Assembly: GCA_022579005.1 (NCBI GenBank)
Contig: MU401570.1
Location: 1 to 30,220 of the forward strand
Direction of reading: 5' to 3'
DNA length: 30,220 nucleotides
From: Poronia punctata
Taxonomy: Eukaryota; Ascomycota; Sordariomycetes; Xylariales; Xylariaceae
In this document: positions 23,008 through 30,220 of the stretch, piece after piece
Numbering within the stretch: the stretch's first letter is position 1
How the letters are laid out: each line of letters begins with the position of its first letter
The notes under the pieces: generated by a model
What the model saw: the letters and a program-made list of their open reading frames with translations, nothing else
What the model was told of the DNA's origin: nothing
Databases searched by the model: none
Made by a program: the position numbers and the translations under genes

Positions 23008-24674
23008 GGTAAAAGGGTATCGGGGAAGTAATCGAGCCGATATTAGGGTCGGCGCGTGGTTGGTTTGAATTAAACGCAGAGGCACCCAATCCGGGGTGCG
23101 CAAAAGCTGAGACCGGCCAAAAATCGAGGCGCACGGCTCACGGCCAGGTTTATGGATCACACAAACTGAGCAGGTCGTTGGTGATGCATAGGCGGTCCAT
23201 AGCTATGCTGGTGAGGCGATCGGGGGTTAGGATGCGCTGCAGATGAGGGTTTGCTGGACTTAATAGCTCTATCGGAGGCAAATAGTGGGAACATTGGGCG
23301 GCGTAGAGAAAGGTAAGGTAGATGGCGAAAACAAGTACCAACAAGGAAACAGAATGGACGACAATGGACACCGGCAAGAAACACGGCTGCAAATGACAAG
23401 TGTCGCAAGCGTCGTCGGTTGTCTTCAATAACAGAGGAGTGAAGTTGTGATTATTGGATATTGATGTTGGTGAATAGATGAAGTGGATTGAAGGGGACAA
23501 GACCGATGTGACTGACTGGTGTTCCACTGACTGCGTCTATAATCCGTGTTAATAACCTAGCCAATAGGGGTTAGCATAATGCATATCAGTACATATAGGT
23601 GGGTCCCTATGAGAAGTACTGCAAATAGTGGGACTGTTAATCATCAACTAATAAGACCCTGAACATCGGGCTTTGGGCTGCAATGTGGATTGCACGCATA
23701 TTTGCTATCTTCAAGCTACTTACCGGTTGGTTATTTGTAGATTTATTAACTGACTATGTACTTGTATACTGGCTATTTTACGTATAAGGTTACAGATACA
23801 GCCTCTGAATTTAGTGTACTGCTCTACGTGGTAATTTCCTGTAATTTTCAAACCTGCTTGTAGTGTCATGCTCTGTGGTATTTACTATGGGAAATACCTA
23901 CATTATGTCGTGGGGTAGTAAAGTCTTCAAGGCCCTCCCCCCACTCCACGTACTTGGAACTCTCTGATCAGGCAAGGTACGTACCTAAGTATACGAAGGT
24001 ACATGTAGCCTGGTCAAGGCAAGGTACTGTGAGGTTGAAACCCCTCCTACAAGTACACATAATTAAAGCACGGTAGTTACCTGGTTAACCAACTTGGACG
24101 TGTATCTGCCCACGCTTCCCCTAACCTGTCCTGTCTCCAGTTATGGTTAAAGGCAGAGCTTCTTGACCTTGCATCTTGGTGGTGACGTGGTTCAACTTTA
24201 CTGCAGACATCCACCTCGAGGCGGGCACACAGTTACCCTCTATGCACTCTTAGCCGCTTGATTTCGGGTATAATATGCCAGAAATACGGGGACTCCCAAA
24301 GTTCTCCATACATCGATTGATAGCACTCCATCGACTTTAGTTGGGCATATATCAGGTCCGGGTCGAGTCTTGTCAAAGACAGTCCACACTTAGATTTGTC
24401 CACTTACAAAGTTGATGTAAACTTGATAGAGTTGAGATCGTTTCTTTGGACATCCCTTACCTGGGTAATTCGTGCTGCTGTGGTTTAACTCGAACCGATA
24501 TCTCCCACCTGGCCGGTGACAAGAGGGATAAGAAACAGTAGATTTGATCCTGCGGTCGCCGTTACAGGCCAACCTCGAAGGGGTCTGGACTTCTCAAATA
24601 ATCGATTTGAGACGAACCAATCAATCTTGCTAATGTAATAAACCCCATCCTGAGACCTGTCACCTTACACAAAG
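23008..24674. promoter_or_regulatory. Divergent spacer: EST1/SMG7-like gene and zinc-finger gene
   Basis: About 1.7 kb between two divergent start codons. A minus-strand open frame at 23150-23527 (125 codons) ends about 140 bases upstream of the EST1-like start. It resembles no family and may be leader or an upstream ORF. Around 23940-24060 there are repeated GGTAC/GTACCT words. No RNA gene or transposon was recognised. Confidence 0.45.
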
Positions 24675-25542
24675 ATGAAGCGCTCACGCGAGCCTGAAGA
24701 AGAGTACCCAGCGAACGTCGACGGCTCATCCGATGACCGACGGTTAGAAGAAGAAGAAGAAGAAGAAGAAGCACGGCCGGCTACTAAGATCACAGAACTT
24801 GACGAATCAGCCGTCGACACCAGCTCAGATATTGCAATGAGATGCTCCCTTCCGCCACATCGGGAGGTGTGGTCGTTCAGCACTTATGGAGATTACGAGG
24901 CTCATTACAACAAGTCACACACAAACCGTTGTGCCGAGTGTCACAAAAACTTCCCTTCGGAACACTTGCTGAATGTCCATCTCGAGGACTGCCATGATGC
25001 CTTCGCGGCCGTAAGGAGAGAAAAGGGTGAGCACACGGTGAGTACATCATTTGCGGATCTCTGTTGCTCGGCATTCCGTTGTGCTGATATTTGTGCAGTA
25101 CTCTTGTTTCGTAGAAGGGTGTGACCGGAAGTGCAGAACCCCTTATAAAAGGCGCAACCATCTTATCGACAAGCACATGTATCCGAAGAATTACTTCTTC
25201 GCTCTTACCAAGGAGGGTATTGACGGGCGACAGTCCCTACTACTCGATGGGGGACATCGCCGGAGGTCTTCAACTGCGACCACTGTTAGTGTCTCTAAGA
25301 CATCACAGCGCCGACAGAGTCTTCGCCAGGACAATCAGGACGACGTCACAGAACCGCTGAATGACAACCAGGGTGGATCTACGCCGCCAAACTCGGTACA
25401 ACCACCTAAAACTATCCCTCCAACACGAGTTCCCGATGTCGATATGGATGGCTTGACCGGAGCGATGTCTGCACTACAGTTTGTACCTCCCTCTGTGAGG
25501 TTTGGGCGAGGCAGAGGGAGGGCTGGGTTTGCAAAAAGCTGA
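24675..25542 (+). CDS. ZNF511-like C2H2 zinc-finger protein
   Basis: Two exons, 24675-25037 and 25099-25542, join in phase through a 61-base GTGAGT...GCAG intron, giving 268 residues. After an acidic run of eight Glu (about 30-37) comes a zinc-finger cluster with the spacing of ZNF511. Its order is a degenerate first finger (Cys ... HYNKSH), then CAECHKNFPSEHLLNVHLEDCHD (about 95-117, split here as CAECHKNF and LLNVHLEDCHD), then after the intron YSCFVEGCDRKC...HLIDKH and the tail MYPKNYFFAL. That order of fingers is characteristic of eukaryotic ZNF511, whose molecular role is poorly known. The C-terminal third is Ser/Thr/Gln-rich and ends in a small Gly-Arg patch (GRGRGRAG) that could bind nucleic acid. 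It converges on bud31, with 284 bases between stops. Family assignment is firm; function is not. Confidence 0.87.
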
Positions 25543-25826
25543 TCCGCGAGGTGAGGCGAACAGGTAATAGGAATAGCGGTGTCATAATACTATGAAATAC
25601 AACAGTCGCCATGATGAATCGCGAACGACCCCGATCCTTAAACAGTCTTGGCGTTGCTAGACATGAAACGCGTACGCGGAATATGTCACATCTTGTGTCA
25701 CTAGCGACGCGTGGTAAATGAAAAATGTATGCCTATTCGCCAAACGCCCTATATCCTGATAAAACTCCTGACGCCATAATGCTGGATATTGAGCGCTGAT
25801 AACAACCCATATGCCACTCCTTCATT

Positions 25827-26432
25827 TTAATCACTTGAAGCACATCCCCTGCAGCCACAGTTGACGCATTGTACATCCTGTTCCTCCTTCAGTTGCGCCT
25901 TAGGAACACGGCAAATACAAGTCGATTGGAAGTTGGTCTCTTTGGTTTGGATACACCGTAGACAACACAGCTAGAACAAGTTACAGAAATGTTAGCGCTG
26001 CTTTCAAGGGAACGTCTGATGATCTACCTGCAAGGGGGCAAAGAACCCATGCATTAAGAGAGTCTCGAATTCAGTCTTGCTGTTCAGACACCCCCAAGGG
26101 AATAGTAGTAGTAAGACTAGACGTACCTTTTCATATCCCTGTTTCTTCCACTTGGCAATCAGCATAGGGTCGGCATAGCTGTTCTTGAGTAGCCAATCGT
26201 ACAGCTCCTTGCTGATGGCCTCCTTCTCGTAGTAGAGCTCGTAGATATAGCGGCTGCGCTGGTGCGAAATCTGGAAGATGGGCCACTGTGCCTGATGCTT
26301 CGGTACGTTATTCGTCGGCGTATTTTGGGCATCCTTCATCTTGATCCCGAAGACTTCTAGGTCGTCTCGAATGTCTTCGAAGCCTGCTGGTGGCTTTTTG
26401 CCACGGGCGGCGTGCGAGCGTATAGCAGGCAT
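25827..26432 (-). CDS. bud31: Bud31/G10 spliceosome protein (Cwc14)
   Basis: Two coding exons on the minus strand, 26432-26127 and 25970-25827, join in phase to give 149 residues. The product is highly conserved: MPAIRS start, [26 protein letters not shown] (about 50-68) and KWKKQGYEK at the end of exon 1, then the Cys-rich zinc-binding end [26 protein letters not shown] and CVNCGCRGC in exon 2. Bud31 is a core component of the activated spliceosome (NineTeen-associated) near U6 and the branch helix. The intron (25971-26126) is 156 bases and contains an acceptor directly abutting a donor at 26028/26027, described as a separate finding. The gene diverges from the complex I LYR gene, with 375 bases between start codons. 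Confidence 0.96.
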
Positions 26433-26807
26433 ACCTAGTTTGTCCTATCCCTTTTATGCTTGCTGCGCGTCCTTCTCAGGGTTTGTATAGATGGACGCGA
26501 AATAAGGCGAAAATCCACGAGGCCGGCGCTGTGATAGTTTGTTGTTGGCGGGGCAAGGCTGTATAGTTCAAATTCATATCCCAGCCTTGAAGGTGTGGAA
26601 CCTTCTGGGCTGTCACGGACGCACGGCAGGTGGGGGCGCTTGACTGCACTGATAGCTAGCGCCACAGAACTGCAAGCTTTATGCGCTATTAAGTAAGCAA
26701 ACGTGGCTAGTGTGTACTTCTTCCAAGTCACAGCCTCGAGGCAATTCGAGCTTGACGTCGTCCGAATGAACCTCATCCTGTATTGACATAGGAGAGATCT
26801 CCGAAAC
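26433..26807. promoter_or_regulatory. Divergent promoter: bud31 / complex I LYR gene
   Basis: The 375 bases separating the two start codons must supply both promoters. Composition is mixed with no TATA box; a short C/T-rich stretch precedes the bud31 start on its strand. The overlapping minus-strand open frame at 26435-26824 is not gene-like. Confidence 0.5.
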
Positions 26808-27496
26808 ATGGCGGTGACTCCCACGCAATTCGCGCGCGTGACGCGCCAGTGTAAGTACCCCTTGACTTGCTATTTTTCAATTGAAAGCTAACTGGGATCG
26901 TAGCAACCAACTGGAACGATGCAAAGCGACGAGTACTTGCGGCCTACCGGGAATGGATTCGAGCTGTATGTTTCCCTAGCTGGTCATAACAACTGTGACC
27001 GTGACAATCTTTATTGCGCCGTCAAAACATCCAAAAGAGTCCGCCATGTTTTTGGCTAACGCATTGGGTTGGCAGGCTCCCGAGATCCAAACCATGTACT
27101 CGATCCCATACCCTGTCTCCTCAATCCGCACACGTATGCGACAAGAATTCGAGCGTCACCGATATGTGAACAAACTACCAGTTGTCGATGTTCTACTCAT
27201 GCAGAACAACGCCGAGTACCAGGTCCGTCTAGCACAAAACAAATTCACCACAGGGCCTGAATGCTACTCCAAGTTCGGATGCCAGTAAAGACAGAAGCTA
27301 ATGTTGCCTCACAGGAGATGATGAACTTCTGGAAGCAGACCACCCACGTCATGTCATACTTCAATACCGAGAACTTGCAGAGCGGGCGGAGATTACCAGA
27401 TAACTTCATGTCTGGTTTCATAGAGGCAAGTACCGTTGGGCAGCTGTCAACCAAGTAGGCAAAGATTTGCTAACATCCGTACAGGGTCGCAACTAG
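26808..27496 (+). CDS. NDUFA6: Mitochondrial complex I LYR subunit (NDUFA6/B14 type)
   Basis: Five exons join in phase: 26808-26850, 26904-26965, 27076-27222, 27315-27425, 27485-27496, giving 124 residues, the usual size of the fungal 14.8-kDa subunit. The sequence [14 protein letters not shown], then [19 protein letters not shown] (about 29-47), has the arginine-rich helix typical of LYR proteins. It continues [20 protein letters not shown] and the NNAEYQ...[10 protein letters not shown] segment. LYR proteins bind mitochondrial acyl carrier protein; this one belongs to the peripheral (matrix) arm of NADH:ubiquinone oxidoreductase. The last intron begins GCAAGT rather than GT, has a GCTAAC branch site and a TACAG acceptor, and leaves a 12-base final exon (GRN, stop). 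Without that splice the protein would end in ten unrelated residues at 27458. It converges on the AC19 gene. Confidence 0.92.
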
Positions 27497-27686
27497 ACAT
27501 GAGCATCGTAACCATGTTGTTTGTACATATCAGAATGAGAGACTCGTTAGCTCTCTGAATTTGTGGTCTATATTACGCCAAACGCCACAGTTGAACGCCG
27601 CACTATGCTATCCCTCGTGAACTTTTTATCCCCTTAAAGAACCCATGAGCTCTGCAACCCACGGCCTTCTGTGCCGCCTAACCTGC

Positions 27687-28344
27687 TCATGACCTCGTCG
27701 TCATGAAACTTTCCCTTTTTGACCAGAACTCTTCAGACACAACGTCGCATAGATCCTCAAGATCTCGCAGTCCCTTTTCTAGAGCTGCAGTAGCTGTTGT
27801 AGTATCTATAGAATGAAAGAAATGTCAGTTTATCCTAAAGAAAGAGTGATCATTGAAAAGCCTACCATATGTCTGTATTCTTATATTCATCTTATCCTCT
27901 GACGGATGAGGAATAGCATAGGCACAGAACTCAACATCGGGGCTGTCGCTCGGTTAGCCATGGGTACTCTTTTTCGGATTTCAAAACAATGTTGGAGTCG
28001 GCCACTCACTTTTTCATAATGATATATCGCAAAGCGTTGCCTAGCGTATGTCCCTCCTTAAGAAATTCAAATGACGCTGCTGTGCTCGTAGATCCAGGAA
28101 GCTTTTTTCAACCTCGAATTAGGAAACCAAGAACATGCATAATATATGACGGAGATAAAGGCGCGCTGCTCACAATGCGAACTCTTTGCGGTTCCTCTTC
28201 CTCCTCTTCCTCTTCGGGAACTCCGTCGTCTTCCCCATTTTCTTGCATCGGTTCATCACTATCGTCGATTCGCTGGGCAGAAGGAGGTACGACGTCTTCC
28301 ATGGTCGTGTCCTCGTCCGCGAGAGATTTCGTCCTTCCCGGCAT
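27687..28344 (-). CDS. rpc19: RNA polymerase I and III subunit AC19 (RPAC2)
   Basis: Four exons on the minus strand join in phase: 28344-28174, 28101-28010, 27942-27866, 27805-27687, giving 152 residues. An acidic, disordered N-terminus (1-52, with eight Glu in a row) is typical of fungal AC19. The core is an alpha-subunit-like dimerisation fold, with [20 protein letters not shown] leading to [16 protein letters not shown] (about 82-97) and [21 protein letters not shown]19 pairs with AC40 to form the assembly platform of RNA polymerases I and III, equivalent to the bacterial alpha dimer. The C-terminus ([11 protein letters not shown], ending MTTRS) is less conserved, so its exact end is a little less certain. 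The three introns are short (72, 67 and 60 bases). It converges on the complex I gene, with 190 bases between stops. Confidence 0.93.
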
Positions 28345-30220
28345 TTTTACGTTTAGTAATTAGTCCGTATTGACAATAATTGTGGTTGTAGCCGTATGAT
28401 TGATTGATTATATATTTCTCTTCTCTTATAGGGTCCTCACGAAACAAAGTTGAGAATGATGATTTTGGCGGGGCTTGCTAGGTAAGGTATCTATCATTCA
28501 ATGCTTCCAACTTCAAGACAGGTACAACCTTAAAAGTTCACACTAAATTTTTTCGATATCTACAGTTGAGAGAGCCGAGATGCAGCTGATGTCAATCTCC
28601 AGCACCAGGACCTTTATCAGTGGCACAGCTGGTGACAGCTGCGTTATACCTACCTTCCATATCGATAAGGCGTGCGTGTAAAGTGCCCTCTCAAGGCGAG
28701 ATGGTCGCGAATCTTTCTCTTCCCGTTGAGGTTGTTATGTTGTTTAACAATGTTTATATTTCGGGGAGTAGCAACGAGCCCTCACCCTCTCGGCCCATTC
28801 CCTTGCAATGTCTCAAGTAAATAGAGTTTTTAATAACAAAATAATGGTGCATGGCGATGTACTCGTACAGATAAGGAAATCCTTGACAGCAACCTCTCAT
28901 ATTATGCGTGTAAGTACTTGTAATACGTGTAAAGTTATCCATTGTCTAGAACTCCTAAACCACCCAGGTAGCTAAACTAGACTACCTACATGTACTTTAC
29001 TAATCCACCATCGAGTAACCGAGCAGCAAATCGCCCGTGCTGCTTTCGCTAGACCTACTCGTAGTCTTGTACATATTATCGCAAAGGAGGGTTACAACGC
29101 GGCATTGTTCGGTTTTTGTAAATTGCCCACCACAATGCAGAAGCGAGACCCGACTCTTTTCGAAAGCTTGAAAGGTCTAGACTTTGAGACTTTGAACCAG
29201 TAGTCTAGCTTCGCATAAGCGGACAAGACGTTCCTTCCTCTTTTTTTTAAAAAAATAAATAAAACCCTCTCACCTCCGCAACTTCCTACCTAATCTAGGA
29301 AAGAAGAGTTTTGTATGATGGAGAGAGAAAAACCTATATCCGTCTTCATTATCAAAAAGACCCTTGACCCTTTATGCCGGTTCACGGGCGCCACAAAAAA
29401 GCTGCAGTTTGCCGTACAGTAGCGTCAGCTAGGTGAGACATTTCGATTCTCAAAGCGTCATAATAACAGATAGTTGCAATCGGGTAGTAGGTACGAGACG
29501 GAGAGCATGTACACGTACCATACCGTTTAATTTTATGGATGGATTTATAGGATTTGAGATAGGGCTCACGGTTTACCCAACCCAATGTTGGGTTATCGAT
29601 CATCTAAGTCTAACCTTAGGTACTTTAGGCAAGTAGGTATTATTGGAAGCTTTGTTTCACTCGTTGCGTAAGTACCTAGAGTATAAGTTCGATTAGCTAC
29701 CTACCACCTACGTATATTGCTATTCTTTTTCGAACCCGCTTGAAAAGGCTTGCGTATGTTGAAGTACCGAGATGCCCAGTCTTTTACAGAATCTAGACGG
29801 AGCAGGACATGCCTGATCCTAGAGAGAAAGAGAGAGAGAGCCTAGAATAATAAGTGGACAAGTAGATAGCAGGCCAACTACGAGTACACGGACCGAAAGT
29901 TGCCCTTGCGGGCCCCGGACACGGGCATACGATACATTACAAGCTCGATGCCAATAATGCCCAAGTTCTAGACTAAAAGGCGTCGGGAGATATCAAACCC
30001 GTTCTACCTATACGACCAATGAGGAAGTAGGTATATTGTATTCAACCGGGATGATGTTACTTTATTGCCGTCAGTCAATTCTCCAGCGAATGCTGAGCTA
30101 AGAAACAGACGCCAGGAAAAAGGGAAGAGGAAACCCCAAGCATGTATGTATGCCTCGGCTTTTGTGGGGGGGGGGGGGGGGTTTACAATGTTGGTGTGTT
30201 TGTAAATGTACGTGGTGTTG
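28345..30220. other. Spacer right of the AC19 gene, no gene recognised
   Basis: About 1.9 kb: the AC19 promoter at the left, then DNA with only short unconvincing frames. It contains TAGGTA/TACCTA words (28966-28993, 29615-29640, 29668-29712), a GA repeat (29820-29842) and a run of 16 G near the right edge. It may be upstream or downstream sequence of a gene beyond the window. Confidence 0.5.
30166..30181 (+). repeat. Run of 16 G
   Basis: Sixteen consecutive G, preceded by TTTGT. Such runs can form G-quadruplexes and are also prone to sequencing length error, so the exact count is uncertain. Confidence 0.85.

Noticed and set aside
23150..23527. 125-codon minus-strand open frame upstream of the EST1/SMG7-like gene
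   Set aside because: It has one hydrophobic stretch that could pass for a membrane segment, but no recognisable family and no splice link in phase to the gene below. At most an upstream ORF in the leader.
26435..26824. 129-codon minus-strand frame in the bud31/NDUFA6 promoter
   Set aside because: Covers the shared promoter and the first exon of the LYR gene in antisense; no family resemblance.
3085..28344. Possible functional gene cluster or secondary-metabolite/defence system
   Set aside because: All nine genes are conserved single-copy housekeeping or regulatory types in mixed orientation; no NRPS, PKS, NLR, transporter or transposase gene is present.

Overview
The window is nuclear DNA from a filamentous ascomycete (Pezizomycotina, most likely Sordariomycetes; inferred, not proven). 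The grounds are many short introns (about 50-160 bases, a few near 300) with GTAAGT/GTATGT-type donors and CTAAC-like branch sites, single-copy housekeeping genes with filamentous-fungal architecture, intergenic spacers of up to about 4 kb, and an extremely AT-rich block at the left end that looks like DNA degraded by repeat-induced cytosine mutation. I rebuilt nine spliced gene models by joining exons in phase and checking each junction against the conserved protein family.

Layout, left to right. 1-1740: mutated AT-rich relic. 1741-3084: spacer and long pyrimidine-rich leader. 3085-4800 (+): Pub1/TIA-1-like protein with three RRMs. 4801-8683: 3.9 kb with no recognisable gene, probably including a long yak1 leader with a 5'-UTR intron. 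8684-11627 (+): Yak1 DYRK-family kinase. 11628-13393: spacer. 13394-14516 (-): RRM-type RNA-binding protein. 15191-16197 (+): ribosomal protein uL2. 17214-18989 (+): adenosine kinase. 19677-23007 (-): EST1/SMG7-family protein. 24675-25542 (+): ZNF511-like C2H2 zinc-finger protein. 25827-26432 (-): Bud31/G10 splicing factor. 26808-27496 (+): complex I LYR subunit (NDUFA6/B14 type). 27687-28344 (-): RNA polymerase I/III subunit AC19. 28345-30220: no recognisable gene.

There is no operon or biosynthetic cluster. Several genes share a broad theme: RNA binding and decay (Pub1, EST1/SMG7-like, the RRM protein), splicing (Bud31), rRNA/tRNA transcription (AC19) and translation (uL2). Yak1 is a growth and stress kinase in other fungi. 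This reads as ordinary core-genome neighbourhood rather than an island. Three gene pairs are divergent (RRM protein/uL2, EST1-like/zinc finger, Bud31/NDUFA6) and three are convergent (ado1/EST1-like, zinc finger/Bud31, NDUFA6/AC19).

I found no convincing new multi-gene system. The points most worth checking are: the unusually strict base context of surviving cytosines in the AT-rich block (almost never after T); a back-to-back acceptor/donor inside the bud31 intron, suggesting stepwise splicing or a 33-residue in-frame isoform; a GC-AG intron followed by a 12-base last exon in the complex I gene; and recurring CCTAGG-centred palindromes in the spacers.
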